Under the pieces are notes generated by a model. It did not search any database, was not told where the DNA came from, and worked only from the letters and a program-made list of their open reading frames with translations. From assembly GCF_017309585.1 (NCBI RefSeq), contig NZ_CP071322.1, positions 1-64,000 on the forward strand: DNA of 64,000 nt, in the 5' to 3' direction. Of the stretch, positions 16,363-24,192 are shown in pieces. Within the stretch, counting starts at the first letter, position 1, and each line of letters opens with the position of its first letter. The translations under genes were made by a program, and so were the position numbers. The stretch is from Nitrogeniibacter aestuarii. Lineage in GTDB: Bacteria; Pseudomonadota; Gammaproteobacteria; Burkholderiales; Rhodocyclaceae.

Positions 16363-18474
16363 ATGAAAGCATCCGGCGAACTTGAGGCGCTCCTACGCCC
16401 CCCTGTAGAGATCTACAGCGCTTTCACCGCCTTTGTCGCCGCTGCGATATCAGCGTACGCGCCATGGGTTTTCATGATGCCTGTTGAGCTGGGTTATTTG
16501 ACGGCAGGGTTTCTGATCGCCTTCGGTTTGGTGCGGGCGAGAGCCGCGTACGCAGTCATGCGTTATCAGCTTGGCTTGTATCGCTACAAGATCACAGCCA
16601 CAGCGCCGCATCAACTGCCGCGAATTGCTGGAAAAATCTTTCTGGGTTTTGGCTTCTCGTGGAGCCAGGAGCACACCCAGCGGCTTCATGATGCTCGGCG
16701 ACCGGAGGCATCCCAGTTTGTTCGAGCTCCAGGACTTGTTCGGCGGCTGCAAGGTTTTCTAATCGCTCTGAAGAAGACGCCTGCAGCCTTCCTGGTTGCA
16801 TGGACTCTATCCGCCCGCTACTGGTGGAACCCATTGGGTATTCAACCCGACCTTGGGGGTTCCCCAAGCCTCCACGGTGTAGAGCCGAACGAAACAAACG
16901 TCGGGTGGAATCAGGCGGATCGGAATGGTCATCTGCTTGTTCTGGGTACCACGCGTGTCGGGAAAACGCGTCTGCTCGAATTGCTCGTTAGTCAGGATAT
17001 CCGCGACGGTCACGTGACTATCGTGATCGACCCGAAGGGTGATGCGGACCTGATGATGCGCGTCTATGCCGAGGCTGCTCGCGCCGGCCGCCTGGATCAG
17101 CTTTACCTGTTCCATCTCGGCTACCCTGAGATCTCCGCCCGGTACAACGCCATCGGCTCATTTGGACGTATCACCGAGGTTGCGAATAAAGCCACGAACA
17201 GCCTCCCGTCGGGTGGCAATAGTGCGGCTTTCAAAGAGTTTGCTTGGCGCTTCACGAACATTTCTGCTCAAGCGCAAGTAAGGCTAGGTGAGACACCTAC
17301 TTACGAGTCGCTCAAACGGTCCATTACCGACATCGAGCCGCTTTTTATCCGATACACCGAGTTTTTATTGAGTGAGCTGAAGGAATCCGGAGCTCATGAA
17401 GATTGGGAAGCGGACGTGGAGCGCGTGGAAGCCTTGATCGAGCAAAAGAAGTTTCCAGTCGATCGCGCCCTTCAAACGCGTAGGCCGCGAATGATTGCAC
17501 TCGTGGACTACATCAAGAACAACCCGATTGAGGACGGCATTCTTCTCGGGCTATCCACCGCGGTCAGGTATGAGCGGAGCTTCTTCGAGAAGATCGTTGC
17601 GAGTCTTGGCCCATTCCTTGAAAAGCTCACCACCGGTGCAGTTGCTCATCTGATCTCGCCGAACTACTTCGATAACGCGGACGATCGCCCCATTTTCGAT
17701 TGGACGCAGGTTATTCGACAGGGTGGGATTGTGTATGTCGGCCTGGATGCTCTTTCCGATAGCGTCGTCGCTGGGGCCGTAGGCAACGCCATGTTGGCCG
17801 ACCTCGTATCAGTTGGCGGCAAGCTCTACAAGTACGGTCTTGATCCGCACGACCCTGAAGGGAATGTGACCCTTCCGCGCATCGCATGTCACTTCGATGA
17901 AGTCAATGAGATTGCAGGCCCCGAATTCGTCCCGATGGTGAACAAGCTCGGTGGTGCGGGATTCATGATCCATGCGTACACGCAGACCATTCCTGATATC
18001 GAAGCCAAGACGGGTTCAGCTCCTGCGGCAAGGCAGATCTTGGGCAACTTCAATCACCTTGTAATGCTGCGTGTCAAAGACGACGGTACTGCGTCTTTCT
18101 TGGCCGATCAGCTGCCGGAAGTGGATGTGACGTTGATGACCAGCATCTCGGGGGTGACGGACACCGACGGTTCTACCGGTGTCGATTTTGTGTCCCAAAA
18201 CCAGGATCGCCGCTCAACCCAGCGCGTACCGATGGTGGCTGCGTCGGACATCATGGCTCTGCCTAAAGGCCAAGCCTATGCCCTGATTGAGGGCAACCGC
18301 TTGTACAAGCTGCGCTTTCCGATGCCGAGCACTGAAGGTGATTCATTCGTGCCGCCATCACTCAAGGCTGTAGCTGTAGACATGCGTCAGAAATATCGCA
18401 CCTCTGAGCACTGGGTTGACGAGACAGACTGGTTCTCGGGTCACTCGCTCGGTTTGCAAGGGGTGGCCGCGTGA
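16363..18474 (+). CDS. traD: Conjugative coupling factor TraD (SXT/TOL subfamily)
   Basis: A 703-residue type IV coupling protein. Two hydrophobic N-terminal segments anchor it in the inner membrane (about residues 20-60). Walker A is GTTRVGKTRLLE (about 198-209) and Walker B is ACHFDEVNEI (about 510). It pumps relaxase-bound DNA into the secretion channel. The ATG at 16363 follows TTGGAGGAACCG. About 126 bp separate it from the transglycosylase gene; that gap has a CCAC-TGCAAA-GGTGG hairpin whose loop could pair with the TTTGC just after it. Confidence 0.93.
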   Translation: MKASGELEALLRPPVEIYSAFTAFVAAAISAYAPWVFMMPVELGYLTAGFLIAFGLVRARAAYAVMRYQLGLYRYKITATAPHQLPRIAGKIFLGFGFSWSQEHTQRLHDARRPEASQFVRAPGLVRRLQGFLIALKKTPAAFLVAWTLSARYWWNPLGIQPDLGGSPSLHGVEPNETNVGWNQADRNGHLLVLGTTRVGKTRLLELLVSQDIRDGHVTIVIDPKGDADLMMRVYAEAARAGRLDQLYLFHLGYPEISARYNAIGSFGRITEVANKATNSLPSGGNSAAFKEFAWRFTNISAQAQVRLGETPTYESLKRSITDIEPLFIRYTEFLLSELKESGAHEDWEADVERVEALIEQKKFPVDRALQTRRPRMIALVDYIKNNPIEDGILLGLSTAVRYERSFFEKIVASLGPFLEKLTTGAVAHLISPNYFDNADDRPIFDWTQVIRQGGIVYVGLDALSDSVVAGAVGNAMLADLVSVGGKLYKYGLDPHDPEGNVTLPRIACHFDEVNEIAGPEFVPMVNKLGGAGFMIHAYTQTIPDIEAKTGSAPAARQILGNFNHLVMLRVKDDGTASFLADQLPEVDVTLMTSISGVTDTDGSTGVDFVSQNQDRRSTQRVPMVAASDIMALPKGQAYALIEGNRLYKLRFPMPSTEGDSFVPPSLKAVAVDMRQKYRTSEHWVDETDWFSGHSLGLQGVAA

Positions 18475-19223
18475 CCCAGCAGACTTCGAATCGAGATGCC
18501 CCGCGTCGAAATGATCCTGCGCGACCGAAAGGGCCGATTGCTACTTTGTTCGGGCTAGGTTTTGGTTTGGTGTTAACGGTCCTGACCTCGTGGATATTCG
18601 CGACGCTATTCGAAGTCATTGGCATGCACACCGTGTGGAAGGGTCAAGGTGCTGACCATGCGCGAAATGCTCTTATTGAAGACTACTCGTACATCCGAAC
18701 CTTTCCGAAGAGCCTGCTTGTCGACGACACCGAAGAGTTCGCACGCAAGCTCGGCGGATTTGCGGTCGTGCCCTTCCATGCTATTCGGGCTGCTGGCTTG
18801 GCTGATCGGGTCGCAAAAACGCGCGGCGCCTCTCAGCTTAATGAGCGTATCGATGCCTTTCGCGTGAACGTTGGATCAAGTGCCGCAGAGTGGATCGAAG
18901 CCTCGATGTACTGCGCTGAAGACACGATGGTACGCCTTGCCATTGCCTTCTACGGTATTCCCGCCTTTGCAATGGCGCTTTGTCTCGGTTTTGTCGATGG
19001 CTTGGTGCGTCGCGACCTTCGAAAGTGGTCAGGCGGTCGCGAAAGCTCTTTCGTTTACCACCACGCCAAGCGCTTCAGTGCTTGGTTTCTCGGTTTCGGG
19101 TTTGCCGCCTACTTGGTTTGGCCGTTCGGCGGCGTCAATCCAGCCCATTTGCTACTGCTTTTTGTTGTCGCGGTCGCGGTGAGTACGTCAACAACCATCT
19201 CAAGTTTCAAGAAATACCTGTGA
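18471..19223 (+). CDS. ICE membrane protein, TIGR03747 family
   Basis: A 250-residue inner-membrane protein with an N-terminal membrane segment (FGLGFGLVLTVLTSWIFATLFEVIGMH) and three more near the C-terminus (MVRLAIAFYGIPAFAMALCLG, FSAWFLGFGFAAYLVWPFG, ANLLLLFVVAVAVS-like). The segment LVRRDLRKWSGGRESSFVYHHAKRF matches the family. It follows traD in all related systems and probably helps it; starts with GTG overlapping the traD stop. Confidence 0.9.
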   Translation: MTQQTSNRDAPRRNDPARPKGPIATLFGLGFGLVLTVLTSWIFATLFEVIGMHTVWKGQGADHARNALIEDYSYIRTFPKSLLVDDTEEFARKLGGFAVVPFHAIRAAGLADRVAKTRGASQLNERIDAFRVNVGSSAAEWIEASMYCAEDTMVRLAIAFYGIPAFAMALCLGFVDGLVRRDLRKWSGGRESSFVYHHAKRFSAWFLGFGFAAYLVWPFGGVNPAHLLLLFVVAVAVSTSTTISSFKKYL

Positions 19224-19234
19224 CGAGGTCAGTT

Positions 19235-19528
19235 ATGAAAAAAGTATTAGTTGCTCTTCTTTGCTTTGTGTCGCTGAGCATGTCCGCCGCTCACGCGGAT
19301 AGCGGAATGGAGCGCGAAAACCTGGCTCGAATTCAAAACGAGCTGCGCTTCCTGAAGCAGCAAGTTCAAGACGCAGCGGCACACGGCGGTACAGGCGACC
19401 GAATCCGCTTCCGTTACGACTGGCTCGCACGGGATCTCGATCTTATGGCGCTCGCAATTGATGAACACCTCGATGCACCGCGTCAGCCGCGCTCAGTACC
19501 TCCTTTGCGTGGCGATTATCGCCAGTAA
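19235..19528 (+). CDS. ICE protein, RAQPRD family
   Basis: A 97-residue exported protein (signal MKKVLVALLCFVSLSMSAAHAD). The body is a helical hairpin (ENLARIQNELRFLKQQVQDA...RIRFRYDWLARDLDLMALAIDEHL) that ends near an RQPRSVPPLRGDY motif, corresponding to the RAQPRD signature. It may be a periplasmic assembly factor. Good Shine-Dalgarno GAGG upstream. Confidence 0.88.
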   Translation: MKKVLVALLCFVSLSMSAAHADSGMERENLARIQNELRFLKQQVQDAAAHGGTGDRIRFRYDWLARDLDLMALAIDEHLDAPRQPRSVPPLRGDYRQ

Positions 19529-19536
19529 GGATCCCT

Positions 19537-19776
19537 ATGAATCAGGCTCAACAACAGGCCTGGGCAGCCAATTGGGCGAATCACGCACCAGCTGATCTGA
19601 AGCTGTACATCGCTTCGGTGCTTATCGCGATTGCGTTGATCTGGGCTGTCGCGATCATCCGTCGGCTGGGGCAAGACGCCATGGTCGATGCGGATGGTAC
19701 CGGTGTCTGGAACCTTATCTTTTATGCGGTTCGAGTCGGACTGCTTTTAATCATTCTGGTCTGGTTCGTTTCCTGA
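19537..19776 (+). CDS. ICE membrane protein, DUF3262 / TIGR03758 family
   Basis: A 79-residue protein with two membrane segments (LKLYIASVLIAIALIWAVAI and LIFYAVRVGLLLIILVWFV). The length and two-segment form agree with the family. Probably part of the inner-membrane transfer assembly. It lies eight bases behind the RAQPRD gene with AAGGA before its ATG. Confidence 0.88.
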   Translation: MNQAQQQAWAANWANHAPADLKLYIASVLIAIALIWAVAIIRRLGQDAMVDADGTGVWNLIFYAVRVGLLLIILVWFVS

Positions 19777-19806
19777 CCAATGGTTTTCTGTGTGGATTGG
19801 TACCGC

Positions 19807-19846
19807 AGTCGCCACACGGGAAGTTCCTTATCTCTGCGGTGTTTTC
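19807..19846 (+). ncRNA. Possible mRNA hairpin before the pilin-like gene
   Basis: ACCGCAG and CTGCGGT pair across a 24-base loop in the 81-bp gap between the DUF3262 gene and the DUF2976 gene, followed by GTTTTC. It could be a weak terminator or an mRNA-stabilising structure at the pilin gene. Only this one copy is seen. Confidence 0.35.
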
Positions 19847-19857
19847 AGGAGAAATCC

Positions 19858-20253
19858 ATGTCCGTCATTAGCATCATCAAATCGGTAGCGACTGCGCCCG
19901 CTCGCGGATTCCGTCGCGTTTGTCAGTACATCACCGCTGCAATGGCAGCTACGGTTGCAACGTCGCCTGTGATGGCGGCACTTCCGAGTGTCGCGCCGCA
20001 AAACGCCCAAAACATCGCTAGCGGCGACATTCTTGGTGTGGCTCGCGACTACACCGACCAGAGCGTTGACTTCGCCACTCTGGCCGGCGGTGTCGTTCTC
20101 ATGCTGTTGGCAGTGAGTGGTATCGGCGTGTCGCTGTATCAATACAACCAGGGCCGAGGTTCCATGGGAATGGTGATGAGTGCCCTGGTGATGGGTGGTC
20201 TCGTTTGCATCGTCGGTATCTACCTGCTCACCGAAGCTAACGCGATCTTCTAA
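19858..20253 (+). CDS. Pilin-like ICE protein, DUF2976 / TIGR03745 family
   Basis: A 131-residue protein with a long N-terminal signal (ending about AAMAATVATSPVMAALP) and two hydrophobic helices (FATLAGGVVLMLLAVSGIGVSLY and MGMVMSALVMGGLVCIVGIYLLT), the layout of VirB2/TraA-type pilins. This family is commonly regarded as the conjugative pilin or pilin-like component. The ATG at 19858 follows CAGGAG. An upstream start would add 26 non-conserved residues. Confidence 0.88.
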   Translation: MSVISIIKSVATAPARGFRRVCQYITAAMAATVATSPVMAALPSVAPQNAQNIASGDILGVARDYTDQSVDFATLAGGVVLMLLAVSGIGVSLYQYNQGRGSMGMVMSALVMGGLVCIVGIYLLTEANAIF

Positions 20254-20255
20254 TC

Positions 20256-20684
20256 ATGACCCGCCACTCCGACATTCAGGATGCGCCGTTGGTAGATCGT
20301 TGCAACGGCGCCCCCCCCGTGGTCCGAGGACTCACCGCAACCGAGGTCACTTGGGTTGTTGGGGTGGCGCTCGCCTTCTGGGCTCCATTTGCAGTCATTG
20401 CATGGTTATTCACGGGATGGCCGGTCTTGGCGGTAGTTGTGCTCTTCATCGGACCCGCGCTCTCCGTCTATCTGATGGCTGGGTGGTTCGCTCGAATGAA
20501 GCGCGACCGACCTCAGGACTTTCACGTTCTCCTGGCGAAACGTTGGCTTGCCAAGAAAACGGGGTTTTTCGATCACTTCATTTCACACCGAGGGGCCTGG
20601 GATCTTGGCCGATCTCCTTTGCATCCGGCTATCGCGCGTCGTCGTGCGAAGAAATTGAACGCCCTTGAGAAGAAAGAGAGCTAG
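20256..20684 (+). CDS. ICE membrane protein, DUF3487 / TIGR03750 family
   Basis: A 142-residue protein with a cytoplasmic start, two membrane segments (VTWVVGVALAFWAPFAVIAWLFTGWP and LAVVVLFIGPALSVYLMAGWFARMKRDRP) and a soluble end. The RGLTATEVTWVVG and RMKRDRPQDF motifs match the family. It resembles VirB3/TraL in size, layout and order (pilin, then this, before the VirB8-like gene). Confidence 0.88.
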   Translation: MTRHSDIQDAPLVDRCNGAPPVVRGLTATEVTWVVGVALAFWAPFAVIAWLFTGWPVLAVVVLFIGPALSVYLMAGWFARMKRDRPQDFHVLLAKRWLAKKTGFFDHFISHRGAWDLGRSPLHPAIARRRAKKLNALEKKES

Positions 20685-20686
20685 AG

Positions 20687-21400
20687 ATGTCCTTTACAAA
20701 CATTGCCAAGTCTCAGCACGCGGAGATTGTCTTTTACCGCTGGGTTCTCGCTGGACTACTGGGGCTTTCAATGCTACTCGCCGTCTTTTGGCGTGCGCAG
20801 CAAACCGAATTCATTGTTCATGTGCCGCCGGATCTAAGCAATGGTGCAGCCTTGGCCGTGGGCACGACCTCCGCCGTGCCCTCCCCGAATGTCTACCTCT
20901 TTGGTTTCTACATCCTGCAGCAACTTAATCGTTGGCCGAAAGACGGGTCTACAGAGGCTGGAGAGCGGATCTTTTCTCTTCAGAACTATCTGACGCCTTC
21001 GTGCCGCCAATACCTGATTGATGACATGCATCGGAAAACCAGCCGTGGTGAATTGGCCCGTCGTACGCGTGCTCTTCAAGCAATTCCTGGATTCGGCTTT
21101 GCGCCAAATCGCGTCTTGAACCACGGCTCAGGTGGATGGACCGTCCTCATCGATGCCCAGCTCACGGAGACGACCAACGGGGTGCCCGTCAAAGACACTT
21201 TCATCCGCTATCCACTTCACGTCGTTCGATACGACGTCGACCGTGAGCAGAACCCCTGGCAACTGGCACTCAACTGCTACGGCGGCCGCGAACCCGAGCG
21301 ACTTTCGCAAGATGCGCTCGACGCTGCTGCTGCAAATTCAACGCCAGAACCTCGCGGTGACTTACTTGGTGCGACCGAATTCAAAGGGGCTCAACAATGA
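20687..21400 (+). CDS. ICE protein, DUF2895 / TIGR03746 family (VirB8/TraE-like)
   Basis: A 237-residue protein with one N-terminal anchor (WVLAGLLGLSMLLAVFWRAQ) and a periplasmic domain with family signatures FYILQQLNRWPKDG and YPLHVVRYDVDREQNPWQLALNCY. It is the likely equivalent of VirB8/TraE in the channel core. Starts two bases after the previous stop and overlaps the next gene by four. Confidence 0.88.
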   Translation: MSFTNIAKSQHAEIVFYRWVLAGLLGLSMLLAVFWRAQQTEFIVHVPPDLSNGAALAVGTTSAVPSPNVYLFGFYILQQLNRWPKDGSTEAGERIFSLQNYLTPSCRQYLIDDMHRKTSRGELARRTRALQAIPGFGFAPNRVLNHGSGGWTVLIDAQLTETTNGVPVKDTFIRYPLHVVRYDVDREQNPWQLALNCYGGREPERLSQDALDAAAANSTPEPRGDLLGATEFKGAQQ

Positions 21401-22383
21401 AATTCAAGACTTATGCGCTTGCGCTTGTTTCGGCTGCAACCGCAACCTCAGCTTTCGCCCAAAGCGTCGCTGCTGATCAAGTTCCCAATGCTCCGCTTTC
21501 TAGTTCGGTATCTCGCCGAATGGATGCGGCGCCATCCGCATTTCCTGAGTTGGGCTTCCTTCCTAACGGTGGCTCGCCTTCGGTCGGCAACGTCTCACCA
21601 GTAACTCCGATGACTGTAAGCGCTACTGCTGTTGCTCCGAGTGCTGTCGATTCAGTTTCGCGCAGTCGCCTCTCTGGTGATCATGTCCAGTTCAATCAAA
21701 GACCTGTTGATGTCTTGCTGAATGTGGGTAGCGAGCGAGTGGTGGACCTGCCATTTGTGGCAATGGTTCACTTGCCGCCGGAGCTGAAAGGGAAAGTGGC
21801 TGTGCAGCCGATTGAAAACGTGCTGTACATCACCGCGAGCGAAGACTTCCCTCGTACTCGCGTTTTTGCGCAAGGGATTGATGGCAACGCCATGATCCCC
21901 ATGGACATCATGGCGGTGAGTGGCAAGGGATCTGGTGACAACAAAGACCTGATCATTCACTTGCCAGGTGAGCGTGGGTATGAGGTGCCTGCTGCGGCTC
22001 CCGGGGAGCTGCCTGAGTATGCTGACATGGTTCAACTGACCCGGCATGCGTCCCAGTCGCTCTACGCTCCTGCACGTCTGGTGCCCGTCAATTCAAATAT
22101 TCGGCGTCAAGAAGTTACTGCTTCCGACGCATCGGCTTCGATGTATCGCGGAGGGGCACTCGCCGCACAACCTCTCGCTTCCTGGTGTTCCGGGGAATTG
22201 TGTGTGACTGCGCTGAAGGTTTCGAACCTCACCGCCAGCCCGCTACAAATCGATCAAGCGCGTTTTCGCGGGCGATGGCTCGCAGTGACGCCTCAGCACT
22301 GGCGGCTCTTGCCGAAAGGCACTTTGTCGGATACCACGGCGGTCTATTTGATCTCCGAAGGGCCATTTGCTGGCGCGTTCTGA
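21397..22383 (+). CDS. ICE protein, DUF3438 / TIGR03749 family (VirB9/TraK-like)
   Basis: A 328-residue exported protein (signal MKFKTYALALVSAATATSAFAQS). After a Ser/Pro/Val linker, the conserved part includes VLLNVGSERVVDLPFVAMVHLPPELKGKVAVQPIENVLYITASEDFPRTRVF and the C-terminal RFRGRWLAVTPQHWRLLPKG. By order and fold type it should take the VirB9/TraK place in the outer-membrane core. Confidence 0.88.
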   Translation: MKFKTYALALVSAATATSAFAQSVAADQVPNAPLSSSVSRRMDAAPSAFPELGFLPNGGSPSVGNVSPVTPMTVSATAVAPSAVDSVSRSRLSGDHVQFNQRPVDVLLNVGSERVVDLPFVAMVHLPPELKGKVAVQPIENVLYITASEDFPRTRVFAQGIDGNAMIPMDIMAVSGKGSGDNKDLIIHLPGERGYEVPAAAPGELPEYADMVQLTRHASQSLYAPARLVPVNSNIRRQEVTASDASASMYRGGALAAQPLASWCSGELCVTALKVSNLTASPLQIDQARFRGRWLAVTPQHWRLLPKGTLSDTTAVYLISEGPFAGAF

Positions 22384-22393
22384 GAGGCTGATC

Positions 22394-23776
22394 ATGGACT
22401 TCAAGACGAACAAACTCATTCCGCTCGTTGTTGTTTCACTTCTGGTGACTGTGGTTATCGTTTATTCCACTCGAAGCGGAGATGAGGGTGTTGTTTCGGC
22501 TGGCCCCGAGATGGAAACCATTCCTCTCCCGCAAGCCGATACGGGGGCTGATGCTGATACGCCGGTCGAGACTCTTAAGACGGTTGTCGGTGGCTTTAGG
22601 CGCCTCGAAGAGCGACTTGGCCTGCTCGAAGATGAAAACCAGCGTCTGAGACGCGAAAACGCCGATGCCAAGGCAATGGAAACGCGATTGAGTGATCAGA
22701 TTCGTCGCGACCAAGAGCGTGGGATGGGACGTGTTGAGGCGCAGCTTCGTGCAGATGCCGAACGCGAACGCCAACTTTCTCGCCAAATAACCGGGGTCGA
22801 AAGTGAATCAACGGGGCGTGGGAATGGAAGCGCATCAGCATCACTGGCCGATGAATCCGCTCAGGTGATCTTGCCGGCTGGCTACAACATGACTCGATCG
22901 CCCGATGGCGCGCTAGCGATTGGGCGCACGCTCCCCCAATCATCTCTGCTACCGGGGCGGAACGGGGGGCGAGCAAGCAAAAAGCTCGACATCAAGCCTG
23001 ACGTACCGTTCTACACCATTAATGAGAATGCGACGCTTCTCGGCGCCAAGGCGATGACTTCTATCGTTGGTCGCGTTCCTGTTGATGGTGAAGTCTCTGA
23101 CCCAATGGAATTCAAGGCAATTCTTGGCCCCGAAAACCTTGCAGCGAACGGACACTACCTTCCGAGAAACTTGGCTGGAGTTATTGTTTCAGGAATAGCG
23201 ATCGGGGATATGACCCTGAGCTGCAGTCAGGGGCACATCATCAGCATGACCTTCGTGTTTGCGGACGGTTCGATCCAGACCGTCAGTGAACGTGGAGACG
23301 ACGGTCGTGGAGCTGGCGTGGCAGGCAAATCGACGCCGGACCGTCTTGGCTACATCTCGGACTCCCGCGGCAATCCCTGCATACCAGGCAAATTCGTAAC
23401 GAACGCGCCTGCCTACCTCACCGACATGGTGGCCCTCAAGTCGCTTTCGATTGCGGGTAAGGCGTACGCCACAGCTCAGACAACGACACTTTACGGTGCA
23501 GCGACTGGCACGACCGCGACAGCAGTGACCGGGGACAAAGGCAAATACGTTCTTGGCGAAGCTGCGAGCGCTGGTATCGACGAAGTGACTGACTGGATCA
23601 CGAGGCGAATGGAAGACAGCTTCGATGCCGTGGTCACGACTGCTGGGTCCGACGTGGTGGTGCACATCACCAAAGAAATCCCTATCGATAAGAAGGGCGA
23701 CGCTCGGAGGATCGATTACGGTCGTGCCGATGTCGCCGCCAATGCACAGCGAGGTCAATTCCATGGAATGCACTAA
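22394..23776 (+). CDS. ICE protein, TIGR03752 family (VirB10/TraB-like)
   Basis: A 460-residue protein with a membrane anchor at residues 8-25 (LIPLVVVSLLVTVVIVYST), a coiled coil (FRRLEERLGLLEDENQRLRRENADAKAMETRLSDQ) and a C-terminal beta domain (FYTINENATLLGAKAMTSIVGRVPVDGEVSDPMEFKAIL). This is the VirB10/TraB place, linking both membranes. The ATG at 22394 follows GAGG. Overlaps the next gene by 14 bp. Confidence 0.88.
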   Translation: MDFKTNKLIPLVVVSLLVTVVIVYSTRSGDEGVVSAGPEMETIPLPQADTGADADTPVETLKTVVGGFRRLEERLGLLEDENQRLRRENADAKAMETRLSDQIRRDQERGMGRVEAQLRADAERERQLSRQITGVESESTGRGNGSASASLADESAQVILPAGYNMTRSPDGALAIGRTLPQSSLLPGRNGGRASKKLDIKPDVPFYTINENATLLGAKAMTSIVGRVPVDGEVSDPMEFKAILGPENLAANGHYLPRNLAGVIVSGIAIGDMTLSCSQGHIISMTFVFADGSIQTVSERGDDGRGAGVAGKSTPDRLGYISDSRGNPCIPGKFVTNAPAYLTDMVALKSLSIAGKAYATAQTTTLYGAATGTTATAVTGDKGKYVLGEAASAGIDEVTDWITRRMEDSFDAVVTTAGSDVVVHITKEIPIDKKGDARRIDYGRADVAANAQRGQFHGMH

Positions 23777-24182
23777 CACAAGTTTTCGGGCTGTTGTCCT
23801 GATGGCATGCGCCGCTCTGCTTTCGGCTTGCACGGTCGTTGGCCCACGCAGCTCCCCTCTTCCGACCGATGGCCCTGAAATGAAGGAAATTTTTGACGGT
23901 CACTCAAACAACATCCATGGACAGGATCTTGGTTTCCGCCACGGCGTTGAGCAACGACCCGCATTGGATGATGCATCCATTGCGATTCACGAGCAGCCTT
24001 CAGTTGCGAGTGTCGAGCAGCGATTCCCTCGGGTGCCAAACCCAGATCTCGTCATGTGGGTGGCGCCGCATTTGAGCCCCGGACGGTACCCCGTTCCCGG
24101 CTATTTGACGGTGTTCCCTATGTACGAACGTGTCGAATACCTTCTGCCAGGCGAAGCCGAAGCTTGGCGCGGCGCCAATTGA
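23763..24182 (+). CDS. ICE outer-membrane lipoprotein, TIGR03751 family (VirB7/TraV-like)
   Basis: A 139-residue protein with a lipoprotein signal ending LLSAC (Cys at about residue 22) and the family segment GPEMKEIFDGHSNN. The C-terminus has PDLVMWVAPHLSPGRYPVPGYLTVFPMYERVEYLLPGE, typical of the family. It should anchor the core complex in the outer membrane. Confidence 0.9.
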   Translation: MECTNTSFRAVVLMACAALLSACTVVGPRSSPLPTDGPEMKEIFDGHSNNIHGQDLGFRHGVEQRPALDDASIAIHEQPSVASVEQRFPRVPNPDLVMWVAPHLSPGRYPVPGYLTVFPMYERVEYLLPGEAEAWRGAN

Positions 24183-24192
24183 GGATTTGGGG